Below, piece after piece: positions 43,310-55,300 of a stretch of DNA of 64,000 nucleotides. The translations under genes were made by a program, and so were the position numbers. Under the pieces are notes generated by a model, which was given only the letters and a program-made list of their open reading frames with translations, was not told where the DNA came from and did not search any database. The DNA lies in the NCBI GenBank assembly GCA_900095095.1, contig FMBT01000367.1, positions 124,001 through 188,000 on the forward strand, in the 5' to 3' direction. Numbering within the stretch: position 1 is the first letter of the stretch; each line of letters opens with the position of its first letter. Source of the stretch: Fragilariopsis cylindrus CCMP1102 (lineage: Eukaryota; Bacillariophyta; Bacillariophyceae; Bacillariales; Bacillariaceae).

Positions 43310-43912
43310 ATGAATTCTTCTAATCAACCACAAGCTGCCGCTTCTCCTCCTATTGATGATACAATTGTAACGAAAGAAATACCGACAATCGTAACATCGA
43401 CGAAGAAGAAGACGGAGAAGCCTACTGTTATGACTGTCCCTGCTATTAAGTTGAATTCGGCGGCTGTTAACTCAGTTACGTCGTCGTCGTCGTCTATGCT
43501 CACAACATCTACTACTACTACTTCTACAACAACAACAACAACAACAAAGAAGAGACCACTTCCTTCGGTCATTGAACAACAAGCTGGTGTTGTTGTCGCA
43601 ACCGCTAAGACGCTAACAGCTTCCGAATCATCATCGTCATTATTAATCCCTGCGATCATCACCGCTTCTTCTACTTCTACTACTTCTCATACCACCAGCA
43701 TTAAGTTAAAGAATAATACCACAACAACAATTCTCAAGAAGAAGAAATCTGTTATCAAAAAGAAGAAAAAGAAAATGAAATTTTCATCAATCTTATCAGG
43801 TATGATGAAAGCACAAACAAAGAAAACTACTACAGAATATATTCAACAAGATCTGGATAATTTACATAAGAATTTAGGTGGTGGAAATTTTAGTAAGGTC
43901 GATAAAATATGA
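43310..43912 (+). CDS. Thr/Ser/Lys-rich protein with a conserved-looking C-terminal motif, function unknown
   Basis: 200 residues. The first 140 are low complexity: Ser and Thr runs with scattered Lys. The end differs sharply: a poly-Lys patch (about 144-157) leads into KMKFSSILSGMMKAQTKKTT, an amphipathic helix with EYIQQDLDNLHK, and a closing LGGGNFSKVDKI. A short basic stretch followed by MM-rich helix and LGGGxFxKxDKI is a pattern I associate with small, uncharacterised proteins in several protist groups. The tail is therefore likely the conserved part and the rest a disordered, possibly nuclear linker. Intronless. Confidence 0.65.
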   Translation: MNSSNQPQAAASPPIDDTIVTKEIPTIVTSTKKKTEKPTVMTVPAIKLNSAAVNSVTSSSSSMLTTSTTTTSTTTTTTTKKRPLPSVIEQQAGVVVATAKTLTASESSSSLLIPAIITASSTSTTSHTTSIKLKNNTTTTILKKKKSVIKKKKKKMKFSSILSGMMKAQTKKTTTEYIQQDLDNLHKNLGGGNFSKVDKI

Positions 43913-44486
43913 TATGATATGATATGATTATGATATAATCGGAAAGTCTTAAAGACTACTACAGCAATACCTTGTATACTCAGAGAAGAAGAAGATGATG
44001 ATATGAAATAATATAAAGGCAATTCATATTCATTTTTAATATATAATAGAGAAGAAAACACACAGCACAAACACCAGCACCTTGTTTATAATAATATTCT
44101 TTATACTGTACATTACTTACTTTTATAATTCTTTTATTTAACAAATCTTGTAGCTATTATATTGATCTATTGTCATGCGGTAGATATAGGGTTGAGATAC
44201 TGTAGCTACTGTATGACTGTACTGCGCTCTCTAAAATGAAATAAATGCTGTGCTATGCTCTAGACTTTGCTTTGCTTCTTTTTACAGGTGTGGTTAACTC
44301 ATATATGGATTTGAGAGAACATTTATTTATTCTCCTACTTGACTGTACAGTACAGTACAGTACATATAATAGGTTACAGGCAAGCAAGGTACCTAGGTTG
44401 AAAGTTGCTATAATGCGCTCTCAAAAGTTGTATTATCAATACTCATTTGACTGCAACACTTACTTATTATTCTGCCTAGAGAACTT

Positions 44487-44525
44487 TCTCTCTCTCTCTC
44501 TCAGACACACACACACACACACACA

Positions 44526-44573
<48 letters not shown>

Positions 44574-44935
44574 TGCATGCATGCATGCATGCATGCATCA
44601 GTAGCAGTAGCTGTGACAATTAACAATAGCAATAGCAGTAGCAGTAGCAGTAGCAGTAGCAGTAGCAAAAGCAAAAGCAAAAGCAATAGCAGTAGCAGTA
44701 TCAGTAGCATTATCATCAGTAGCAATAGCAGTAGCAATAGCAATAGCAATAGCAATAGCAATAGCAGTAGGTAGCAATAGCAATAGCAGTAGCAGTAGCA
44801 GTATTAGCAATAACAATAACAGTAGCAATAGCAATAGCAATAGCAATAGCAGTAGGTAGCAGTAGCAGTAGCAGTAGCAATGGCATTAGCAATAGCAATA
44901 GCAACATCAATACCAGTAGCAACCTGATCAAATCT
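44487..44935 (+). repeat. compound microsatellite: (TC)n, (AC)n, (CT)n, (CA)n, (ATGC)n, (AGTAGC/AATAGC)n
   Basis: Six adjoining simple-repeat blocks. The last (about 44600-44930) alternates AGTAGC and AATAGC hexamers with occasional AAAAGC. Every reading frame across it is open, giving spurious poly-Leu, poly-Ser and Ala/Ile frames. Confidence 0.95.
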
Positions 44936-45170
44936 GATCTAATATGTTAAGATTTATATAGCATCATCTAGACTTTATCTCATAGGTAATTTCTACTGTT
45001 GTTATTATTCCTTATTATTCCTACTATTCTTACTATGCATTGCTTTGTTTTATTTCTGATGACAGTAAGTATTGTTCTGATTCTAGTCAAAAGCCTACCC
45101 ACCCACAAAATCATCACTATAACAATGAAAACTGATGATGATGATGCAATATTACTATTATAGATTATTT

Positions 45171-45245
45171 TTGCATGTTGTGCAATTGCATAGCATTTAT
45201 TGTTGCATGAGTATTTATTGTTGCATGTTGTGCAATTGCATAGCA
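45171..45245 (+). repeat. short duplication, 25 bp repeated at 50-bp spacing
   Basis: TTGCATGTTGTGCAATTGCA followed by TAGCA occurs twice exactly 50 bp apart. Confidence 0.8.
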
Positions 45246-45281
45246 GTATTATTGCAGGAGTAGATGAGATAGTATTCTATT

Positions 45282-45283
<2 letters not shown>

Positions 45284-45317
<34 letters not shown>
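45284..45317 (+). repeat. (TG)n microsatellite
   Basis: Seventeen TG units. Confidence 0.9.
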
Positions 45318-45319
<2 letters not shown>

Positions 45320-46474
45320 ACAGTGCCTCTCTTCTCACTCCTCATAATTAATAATACCCTTTTTCCATATCAAGTGTGATACTATTATTTTGAAAGATAT
45401 TATTATCTTTCACCCATTCATACCCCAGAGAATGAAGATCACATAAGTGTGTACTCCTTACCCCTAAATGATATCCTCATGCTGTACTGCAACCATGTTG
45501 TATGCTTCTGCATACTGTAACAAACACGGAATGCTACTGCTGCTGCAATTTATGAAGTATCAGTAGCACACTAAAAAATGATACTGTGGTGTATCATGCT
45601 GTGATCCTCTATAATAAGGATAAAAGAAAGCACAGATTTTGTGGTAGAGTAATGGTAGTAGTCCAGAAAGCTCATCATCACGAAGGAAGCTGTGGTTGGT
45701 GCCGTAGTAGTGTGCAGAGTACAAGTATGGTAGCATGCTTATGCTTGCTTATGCTTGGTTGGACACTCACCATGTATCAGTTTCTTCTGATACATCATTA
45801 TTCATGTTAAACGAATTGCAGGAGCAGAGTAAATTTCTAGTAGTTAAAGTGTTGCTACATATAGCAATATTAGGTGATAATCATGTGGAATAACAATGTA
45901 CCATTTCACTCAATCAAGAAGACTGTAACAGTTTTTTCCTTTTATACCATAGAAAATACAAGGAATGTGTTTTTTTTGTGTACATGATATAAAATATGGT
46001 GTGACAGAGAGAGACATCAATGTGATACGAGACACATGATGCAATGAATGTATTGAGTAAGAGTATAATCCACCAACAATATTATTCCATCACTGCTGAA
46101 TCAAGCAACCACATTCTAACTGTCATCCTTTCATTTTTACCTTTCTCTCTTAGGTGCCAGTAGTAGCTCTGTATATATGGCCAACACACACAAAACATTA
46201 TTTGAAGCACTGACTTTGTGCCAAGGAGCAAGGATTTTTTCTCATTATCAAAACCATTAGGAGGGTATTCTCTGAGGTGGTACCTACCCCATCCCACACA
46301 GTATATCAGCAGCATAAAGTTCTATCTTGTCTCCTCCTGGGATGCAGGACACACATGACAATATTTTTTCCAATAGATTCTGTACCCTATACAGTAATAT
46401 GATACATGATGAGTTCAAGCAGAACCTAGGAAGAAGAACATCTTCAGCTAGCTATGTGTATCAGTAACCAAATC

Positions 46475-46475
46475 C

Positions 46476-46511
<36 letters not shown>
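46475..46511 (+). repeat. (CA)n microsatellite
   Basis: Largely uninterrupted CA repeat, about 37 bp, with one CG interruption near its start. Confidence 0.9.
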
Positions 46512-46513
<2 letters not shown>

Positions 46514-47614
46514 ATACATGGCACAATACACTAAGTACTACTGTAGTATCAAACCTCTTTCTTATTTTTTATCATGGCTAGCCAATCAGTAGAAAGACTA
46601 TATACCTGGATGGAGTGAACCTTAGAGAGTGCCATCGTGTTGCATGTCTTATTGTAAAGAAGAATTTATCATTATTCATTATGTGCTAGACACATCCATC
46701 CCTCTATGCTGTTGTATTTAATATTAGTATTAATACTGTAGCTAACAGAAGTAATAACATTTATACAGTGCCTGTACAATATACAGTACTGTAACCAACT
46801 GCATTACATACCAGCCAAATTGAATTGAATACAACATGATGTCCCTTGTTGTTAACCCATGGTCTATCGTATTAGACTATAAAATTAATTCCCATTCGTG
46901 CTTAAATATCTTAGGGCGTTTAGAGTAATACCGGTAACATCAAACATCAATGAAAAGCCTCAATCAGAGGGCTTTTTAGAACTAAATTCTCTTCAGCATC
47001 CGAAAATTAAGAATGCCTGTTAGAATCCTCCGACGGACTTAACAATCGACACATGCGAGTAATAAGTTTTGTCCCAAGGCATTTTTCATTAAGTTTTTCG
47101 TCTCCGCGAAACATCACATAAAAATGCGTGCATTTACACGCGTGAGCTTTAGGGATACACAGATTTTGTTGGATGGGATATAATGCTCTGTTCGGCGGCA
47201 CGGCAGTTCACTTCTCGTTCCGCAGAGAAGAAGTGCAGCCGATAGATAGGAAGTTGCTTGCTTTGTGATGAATATTGCACTATAGAAACCTTGTCTTTAT
47301 ATGTACACTACTCTAGATTTCTTGCTATGAAACTAAAGATTGCTTTGAACAGCAAGAATGAGTTTTAGAAATGTATGCGTTGACTGATGACTGATATAAA
47401 ATTATTTATTTTAAATTTACGTATTAAATTTTGCTTTCTGTTTATTTATTATTAAAAACTTTTCTCTCACTCTCCCGAAATATTTGGGACTTTCAAAATT
47501 AGCATAAATTGTGGGATCGTGATAGAATTTGTGTGGTTCTTCTTCTTACTACTTTACTTGTACAGTACTCGCTTTTGTGCTTAGCTTGTTTTTCAAATTG
47601 TGAGCCGAGCTAAG

Positions 47615-48415
47615 CTAAGCAACAGATGCTGCTACAGGTTTAAAATTTCTTGTTTTGTGACTGCTATCTCTTCGTATGGGACATGTTGGTGGTCGATCCA
47701 CAACACTACTTCTTGATGATGATGATGATGATAATGAAACACATCTTGATGGTATTGAATTTCTTCTGATCCTCTTGCGAGAAACAGATGCTGCTACAGG
47801 TTCAAAATTTCTTGTTCTGCCACTTCTTCCTCTTCGTACGGGACATGTTGGTGGTCGATCCACACCACTACTACTTCTTGATGATGATAATGAAACCCTT
47901 CTTAATGGCATTGAATTTCTTCTAGTTCTCCTGCGAGAAATAGATGGTGATGGCATCTTAAAAGAAGAGTTTCTTTCGGAGGCACAAGTAGTGCACGCAG
48001 CCTCCCATCGTGATGATGATGATGATGATGAGGATGAATTGTGCGGACAGGCAGCAAGGTGCTGTTCATATTCTTCTTCCTCTGATTCTTCGTGGGTCAT
48101 CGTGTTCGTTTCCTTGACAATGTTTAAGGCTGCCACAACGATAGCATGACTATTACTGATCCTGTCGTATTCGTCTTGGTCATCCTTGTCATCATCCTCT
48201 TCACGAAAACACAACGGATTTGTGTTGTTGCTGCTTCGGAATACAGGTGAGAGTGAAAGTGAGAGTGGAGATTCAAATGCTTGATAGATGGTGCTGGTGC
48301 TGGTGCTGCTGCTGCTGTAGTTGTGATTAGCATCTTCGCTAATAGTAAAGAGACTCATCGGTAGATGCAATGATCGGAATGTTGTGTTAGTTTGACACAC
48401 CATTTTGTTCGACAT
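47615..48415 (-). CDS. Ser/Arg-rich protein with a duplicated RRNS-DRPPTCP cassette (paralog C)
   Basis: 266 residues from the first ATG (48415); a longer frame upstream has no ATG. The order of motifs is SLHLPMSLFTISED (about 15-28), a Ser/Thr linker, SNSHAIVVAALNIVKE (about 86-101), an acidic stretch, SRWEAACTT, and MPSPSIS. Two tandem units follow at 160-211 and 212-266, each with SRxRxRRNSxP, a Ser run, VDRPPTCPxRR and TRNFxPVAASV. The same motifs in the same order, with one terminal unit, occur in the plus-strand gene at 50060, so the two are head-to-head paralogs 1.6 kb apart. RRNS resembles a basophilic kinase site and also appears in the genes at 23799 and 25685. Function unknown; intronless. 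Confidence 0.7.
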   Translation of the reverse strand: MSNKMVCQTNTTFRSLHLPMSLFTISEDANHNYSSSSTSTSTIYQAFESPLSLSLSPVFRSSNNTNPLCFREEDDDKDDQDEYDRISNSHAIVVAALNIVKETNTMTHEESEEEEYEQHLAACPHNSSSSSSSSSRWEAACTTCASERNSSFKMPSPSISRRRTRRNSMPLRRVSLSSSRSSSGVDRPPTCPVRRGRSGRTRNFEPVAASVSRKRIRRNSIPSRCVSLSSSSSSRSSVVDRPPTCPIRRDSSHKTRNFKPVAASVA

Positions 48416-50059
48416 TTGTGTTGTTTGTTCTTCTTCTTCTTCGTTTTGTTGTTGTGTACTGTTGCGGTCAAGCGTGTGTAATGATGTGGTCAAGCGTGTG
48501 TTCCGTACTTCTTATGTTTATTTTGAAAATTGTGAGAGGTGAGAGGTAAGAGAAGATATGGTGGTATTCTTTTGTACGGCGGATACCCGTACCGTAGGAG
48601 AACATAGGGCGGATACCCGTAACAAAAAAGAACACAGAACAGTACTGTACACGTACAACTCCCATTATTGAAAACGGTACTGAAAAATTGTGTCTTGCCT
48701 GAAACCAATTGGGCATTTATCAAATAAGTGTAGTTACCTAATCTAGCATTCGGTTTGCTTTAAAAGTGAATGTGTCATTACACATTTACAAGTTGCGAAC
48801 CAATTTAGTTAAGTAAAATGATTTTTTTTGTTATTTCGTGAACGTAATACATTAATATTAAGAATGTTTACTAAATTCTTTCTTTGTCTTACGTGTACTT
48901 CTGAAGTACAGAACAACAATTAATTAAGGTAATAATTCTGAAAAATACATGATGACTGTTTTCGCTCAAACTTGTATAATGATTGGTTTCAATTGCATTA
49001 AATAAAAAGTTAGGCATATATAAACGTATAAAAAGTGAGGACGACATTACGATTCGAACATATAGTATTCAGGAATAAAGAGTATTCTATTAATTAATAT
49101 TCACTCAAGTACACACTTAGGAATAGAAGTTTTTTCTAATTTTTACCAAGAATACCACCTTATTAGCAAAGATCGCATTAAACAAAAGATATTTAGAATT
49201 ATGCCGTAATTCGGATCAACACTTAGAAATCACAGAATCTCTCCTCAATAGAACGCGTGCTGACGTTGAAGGTTTTCATTATCCATAATATTCAATCTCA
49301 CGTTTATAGAACGACTGGCATTATTATTTGATGTGGAATAATGTGGGTCATCGGCTCATTCAATTACGCTATTATGATATTCGATGGTGTGTGTTTGGCA
49401 TTAGAACTTGCGAATTTCTGTTGTTTATGGCCCACTACTGTACCTTCAAGAAAGAATTACGTGTATTTATGTAACAATTATTTGTGTATGGCGCTTGAAG
49501 ATATATGAAATGCGTCTTGCACGTCTCATTAATTTAAAAATAAGCACGGATCGATAATAAACCCGAGCTGTTTCTGGTTGCGGAAGAATGTGGGTGAACA
49601 AGAGCATTAATTAAACTTTGACTTGATTAACATTCTTTAATCTTTCCATGTTGAACAGTTCCACAGCTTGAAGAAAGAAAAAATGTAATTTGTACTTATC
49701 ACTGGCTTGTTGATTTTTTTAAAAATCTTCATGGACGTTCTGAATAGTACCTCGTACGTTTACTTAGTCATGATGATTATTTTATAAATCAAGTGCGTAG
49801 CCTAGTTATCGCCCGTGCGAAATAAAGATGCCGAGGCAATAAAAAGAATTAGACAGTGTCCGTGCACCGATATAACAAAAAAAAATCACACACAGCCACA
49901 CACACATAAACATACACACACACACACACACACACAACTGAACAACATACACATAAAACCCATCAGAATCGACCCCATCAAAAAAAAGCACATAATACGG
50001 TACCGAAAACAAACAATAAAACACAGTTAAAGAAACACAACAAACAACTTCAAGAAACG
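48416..50059. other. shared upstream region of head-to-head paralogs
   Basis: 1.6 kb, AT-rich. GGGCGGATACCCGTA-like words occur twice near 48575 and 48610. (CA)n lies at 49911-49936 in the leader of the plus-strand gene. No gene is seen. Confidence 0.5.
49911..49936 (+). repeat. (CA)n microsatellite
   Basis: CA repeat about 125 bp before the start codon at 50060. Confidence 0.85.
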
Positions 50060-50593
50060 ATGTTTCACTTACCAAAAAGTCTATACACAATATCCGAAGG
50101 AAATGCTGAATCTTCACAACATGTTTACAACATCGACATCAGGAACAACAACCACAAGAGAAGAAGGTCAACAGCAACAACAGCAACAAGAAACAGCAGT
50201 TGCCATGATATTGTATTGGCAGCACTAGATATTATGGCTACGGGAATTATCACAAACGTTGGTGTTGACGATAATGTTAATTCGCCGCGTGAATCACGAT
50301 GGAATGCTGCTGGTGAGAGTAGTAGTAGTAGCAGTAGCAACCACAATAAGGACTCTCTTTTAACGATGCCTCATTCATCATCATCTGTAACATCATCATT
50401 ATCATCGTCGTCTATTATTGCCGCCTCTACTACTCGCAATAACCACCACATCAATACTCGAGTTTTGTCATCATCATCGTCATCATCATCATCATCAACT
50501 TCTTCGTCTGCCGGTAGTGGTGGGGGTGGTGGTGGTGGAGGAGACCGCCCACCAACACGTCCTGTACGAAGCAATAAAACAGCTACTGAGTAA
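50060..50593 (+). CDS. Ser-rich protein, short paralog of the 47615 gene (paralog D)
   Basis: 177 residues. It starts MFHLPKSLYTISEG, matching HLPMSLFTISED of paralog C. Then come SCHDIVLAALDIMA (matching SHAIVVAALNIV), SRWNAAGE (matching SRWEAACT), LLTMPHSSS and a closing DRPPTRPVR. Between the last two is a Ser run and a Gly run (GSGGGGGGGGD). The RRNS cassette itself is missing here, so this copy keeps the N-terminal motifs and only the DRPPTRPVR end. The shared motifs, not the linkers, are probably what selection acts on. Intronless. Confidence 0.65.
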   Translation: MFHLPKSLYTISEGNAESSQHVYNIDIRNNNHKRRRSTATTATRNSSCHDIVLAALDIMATGIITNVGVDDNVNSPRESRWNAAGESSSSSSSNHNKDSLLTMPHSSSSVTSSLSSSSIIAASTTRNNHHINTRVLSSSSSSSSSSTSSSAGSGGGGGGGGDRPPTRPVRSNKTATE

Positions 50594-50807
50594 TGAAAGC
50601 ATTACTGTAAACCCCACGAATTACATGATGCGTACCGTACAGTAGCTAGTTTTTGAGAAGAACAGAAAACACGAACAGAACAAAAAGCAGAAGCAGCAAC
50701 CATGCATGCAGCAACAAAAACAATTTTGATATTATAAATTTTTAAGAGCACAATTTTACTTTAACTTTTGATATATAGCAAGTACATTTTAAAAGGATAA
50801 CACAATG

Positions 50808-50812
<5 letters not shown>

Positions 50813-50840
<28 letters not shown>
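50813..50840 (+). repeat. (AC)n microsatellite
   Basis: About 14 AC units. Confidence 0.9.
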
Positions 50841-50843
<3 letters not shown>

Positions 50844-51498
50844 AAACGCTATTTCTAGTTCAATCCTTATTTAGTACCTAGCTAGCTGACTTGGAGTACA
50901 TCAGTGTGGTAATTATATTGTCATAGCAACAGTAGTATCACATACAAATCTAGCTTCGCTAGAGGTATCTGCTATGTGCTGCAACAAAAATCATTGACCG
51001 TCCCCTAATAATAATAATAATAGTAATAATAGAAATAATGCAATGTATATAGTATTTATTTTTTACTGTAGCGGTTGTATATATCAGACTATATTGAAAT
51101 CGAGAGATAGGAGAGCGAGCGAGACAGATAGATATAGAGACGGGATACAGCAACAGTCCATATTATAACGGATCAACCACCATAGAAAACATAATACGAT
51201 TTGGAGAAAGATAACAAGCATAACGATTGGACGTGGATCAACGTCGTCACACAAAAAAAACGACTTGAAAAGAAAGAAAGAAAAACGATCGAATGAACGA
51301 ACGTGATCGGATCCTAGGGTATGAAAAAAAAAAACGTGCTGTGGGGATTAGGAGAGATGGAAGGAAAATCATACCCATGGAGATGGGGAGAGAGAGAATG
51401 TTCAACGCGTAAGTCTACAAGTATACGCGATAACATGATCTTCGTGTAGAACCCTTCAATAATGGATAATTACCTCTCGAGCGATCTTATTACATACT

Positions 51499-51960
51499 TA
51501 TGGCGCCAGATTACGACTACAGCATCATAATAATATTCACTTGGAAAACGTCCACAGACATAGCGCGCGACATAACTGAGAAATTATACAATAGATAGAT
51601 AATTGAATAATGTCTCAAAACCCCTAAAAAATAGTTCTCCGGGGAGCCTATTTTCTTTCACGTATGACTCATGTAAGATTAGTCCGTCAATATTATTCCG
51701 AACATAAATTACGTATGGCGCCAGAATACAATATCATCATATTCGAATTCTCGATGCCGATTACTAGGGATGAATCTTCGTACTGTCGATCTTTTCCGAC
51801 CCGGAATAAATAGAGGTAATAAATTACATAGAATTGTATGGCGCCACATTACAATTTACAATATTAGTATATTCATATTCTCGATGCCCACTGGGGATTC
51901 TTACTTAGACGAATCTTTCCGACCCAAAGTTATTTGCGATCTGTATGTGTAGCTAATATA
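51499..51960 (+). repeat. partial tandem repeats, last two at 123-bp spacing
   Basis: TATGGCGCCA followed by a variable ATTACAATAT-type stretch recurs at 51499, 51714 and 51837. The last two copies share ATTCTCGATGCC and then TTTCCGACCC in order. Diverged and non-coding. Confidence 0.6.
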
Positions 51961-52310
51961 GAATGTCACCGTAATATGTTCATTTGACCAGGTTTATGAT
52001 GTTCTTACACTCACGAAAGCAAAAAATTCTCATATTCGAGACACTAAACAAAATAATTGGATAATTGTATGATTTCATACTCAATAAGTTACAGGCAATC
52101 TTAAACGATCGTCGCAGCTAGCGCACAGTAGTAGAGAGTTGTGACGACTAAAATATATGAAATTTGTTTGAAGTAATTCTCCTATCAGAAAAGAATTATC
52201 TGGAATGTTTTAGAAACACTTCGTGATATTCAATAATTAAATTTACATAGTATGCATGGTGTAAGATTTGCATTGTCTGCTGTCAGTCGATTCGATTTTT
52301 TTCAGCGAGA

Positions 52311-55300
52311 TTATAATGCATTTTTATGGAGAGGACACAATGGCATGCCAATATCTTGAGCCAGACACATAGACACATATTCTTCGTTGTCGTTTAAATA
52401 AGTTTCCTGTTTGCCGTTCTCTTTCTCATGTTGGAATTCATTATGATTGAAATGCCCCTTGATCAAAGTTGCTTTTGTCGACTCTTTCCTTCCGGACCGT
52501 TGACGGTTCGAAATATAACTGCCCTCGCCACACATCTCACCTGAAAAGAAAAGAATAGAAAGAAACGTGTATAAGTGAAGAGTCTTACTTTATTATACAA
52601 AGATGGTCGCACATATTCGATTGTTGGATGTCAGACTTTAACGAAACTTACCCTTTTCGAACATACCAACGTAAAGATCTCCAGAAGCAAATCGCATAAT
52701 ACCAGCACCATCAGGTTTACGATCATAGATGGGACCAGAATATTCTGCGCGAACGCGAACTTGACGATTTTCGCGAGAGATGATATCGCGAAAGCGAAGG
52801 GTAACTGCAATTTTCATTCTCGATACTCGAGTGGCACAGTTGATTGTTTTTTTGATAAACTTTGCTAGATTTTTTGTCTTCTTCTGTTGCATTGCATTCT
52901 CAGATACTACTCGTTCGAGTTCTCGCTCAAGATAACGGATCCTATTTTCGGTTTCTACTTGCACTGCAGCAGCAGCATTCTTGTTCTCGTTTGCGTTGTC
53001 ATCAATTTCATTCTTCAACCTCTCGAGACAAAGTTGCAAGTTATTGATCACTACAGCGGCATTGTCGAGTTGACCAAGTAGATTTTTCTTTTCGCTTTCT
53101 GCGGCTATCGCAGTCGTCTTGGAATTTTCGTCTTTTTCTTTCTGAAGTTCATTCGTGCGCTGTTTCAGGAACAATATCTCGGCACACAAATCTTCTTCTT
53201 GGGCTGTTTTCTCTTTCAATTGCGTTTGAGATGTGACAGCTCCCAGTTCTAGATCCGTGAATTTTGCTTGTATCTTTTTAGATTCAATCATCAAAACATT
53301 GTGATCGTTTCGCTCGTTCTCTACTGCATCATTCGCCTTCTGTAAGTCGATGATGTTTTCTCTTACTTTACATTCGAGATCCTTACACGAGCTGACCAAA
53401 ATATGCTTCTCATTCTGCAACGACTTCGCTCTGTTTTGCTCGTGGCTCAGATCGTGTTCAAGACGTTGTACAGCTGTATCACTTAAACTTTGCAAGACGG
53501 TAACGCGCATTGTCTCTTGTTGTGCTTCATCGACTTCACTTTGAAGACGGTTTCTCTCAACCTCGATGGACTGTAATTTTTGCGTGTACTCGTTGTTTTG
53601 ATTCAGAAGACGTTCTGATTCAGTTTCCATTCTTTTCACCGTTTCGTTTGCGACGTCAGCAGCGCCAATTAAGACTGAATTTTCTCCCTTCGACGTAACA
53701 ACATATCGATCGAACTCTTGTACAGTAAGAAGTAGATTATCTTTCAGCGTTTCAATATCTTTCAGTAGAGATATTCGTTCCGATTCAAGCTCATCAATAC
53801 GAATAGAATTACGTTCCACAATACTGTCTAATTTCTGCTGTAAATCTAAATTTTTCCTTTCGGAAGCTGTGTATAATTGCAAATCAGAGTCCTTAGTCTG
53901 ATCCATTTCACGCAGTACTGACATGAGATTGTTGTTCTCATTGATGACATCATTGCGTGATGAGTCTACACGTTCGATAACAGATCTGTGCTCTTTCGTC
54001 AATGTCGCTTTGGATGCAATTAACGATTTATTTTCTTCTATTATTGAAAGTACTTTCTGACGAAGTGCATCCTCGCAATTTCGAGATTCTGAAAGTTCGA
54101 CTCGTAACTCAATTTTCTCTCTTTCGATGTTGCACAATGTAGCCTTCAACTCTTCAGTTGACGACAGAACTAACGAGTACTTCTCTCGAAGTTCTTCATG
54201 TTCGTCATTCGATTGCTCTTTCAGAATCTTCAAAATATTTACTTGCTCTTGAGCAGCTTGAGCTTGAGATTCGGCATCTGTTAAAAGCAATTGACGGTCG
54301 TGCAAAACAGCAGCATTAGAAGCAACAATATCGTCCCTCTTACTCGCAGCTTGAGATAGTTCGTTCTTCATCGATTCGACGATTGCTTCTAGATTAGATA
54401 TCTTGGATCGAAGAGTCGATCCCTCTTCTTCGTTTAATTCTAAATGACATTCTGCATTAGCTAGACGATCAGATGCGTATCCATACTTTGTTTGAAGATC
54501 CAGACGATCCGCTTCGAGTGATTCTATTTCTGTATGCATATCATCTTTTTCCTCCTTTAAGGCTAACGCTTGCTCGTGCACCGCTTCTAGTTTCTTTTTC
54601 AGAGCTAGAACGGATAACTTGTGATCGTTGAGTGTCTTCGAGTGTAGGAGCGAAGTTCGCTCTTTCTCTGCTTCAAAATTACTCTCGGCGTCCATTTGCT
54701 TTGTGCGAAGAACCTCAATTTGGCCGTAGACTGCTTGAGCCCTAGCTTCGGTTTCATCTAGCAACTCTATATTCAATTCCACCGCACGAGAATGTGCACT
54801 GACAAGATCGTGCATCTGTCCAGTAAGTTTCGACTTCTCTACAGTTAGTGATGTCCCCTCCTTTTGTAGATCAGATATCTGGGTGTGCAGCGTCTGCTCA
54901 TAGTCTTCTACACACTTTAGTCTGTTTCTGGTATCTTTCAAATGTTCAAGCGCCTTACCAAACATTGATTTCACCGAGGAAAGTTCTGCATCGTGATCAT
55001 GAATACGGGTCTTCAAATCTTCTTCTACTCTCTTAGATTCTACTGATTGAGTTTCCACTTCTTTCAATCTTGCTTGAAAGACCAATGTAGATGTCTTGTG
55101 CTCCTCAACTGCAATTGAATGAAGAAGCACGGTTTCTTCTTTCTCTTTTGCAATGGCGTTCTTCATAGCACAATTGTCTTTCTTCAATGATATAACTTCT
55201 TCTTGTAATGCTCGAGTATTTGATTCTACTTCCGCTGTTGCCAATTGATGATGATGTAGTTCTAGAGAGTGTGCAGCAACAACTTCTGCCATTTCTCTTA

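Larger units (their letters stand above)
43913..47614. other. 3.7-kb intergenic, microsatellite-rich
   Basis: No gene is supported. Contents: a compound microsatellite (44487-44935), a 50-bp-spaced duplication (45171-45245), (TG)n at 45284-45317 and (CA)n at 46475-46511. The region 45100-46400 has short repeated words similar in style to the satellite at 20.7-21.7 kb. Confidence 0.55.
50594..52310. other. intergenic with partial duplications
   Basis: (AC)n at 50813-50840. Three copies of a sequence starting TATGGCGCCA (51499, 51714, 51837) are listed separately. No gene is seen. Confidence 0.5.

Noticed and set aside
44501-44931. Poly-Leu, Leu/Ala/Ile and Ser-rich open frames on both strands
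   Set aside because: They are translations of the compound microsatellite; no start context, and all frames are equally open.
46082-46315. 77-codon minus-strand frame at 46.1-46.3 kb
   Set aside because: Lies in repeat-rich spacer and shows no domain.
48416-48493. Upstream extension of paralog C to 48493
   Set aside because: The extension begins with TTG, not ATG; the first ATG at 48415 is followed directly by motifs shared with paralog D.
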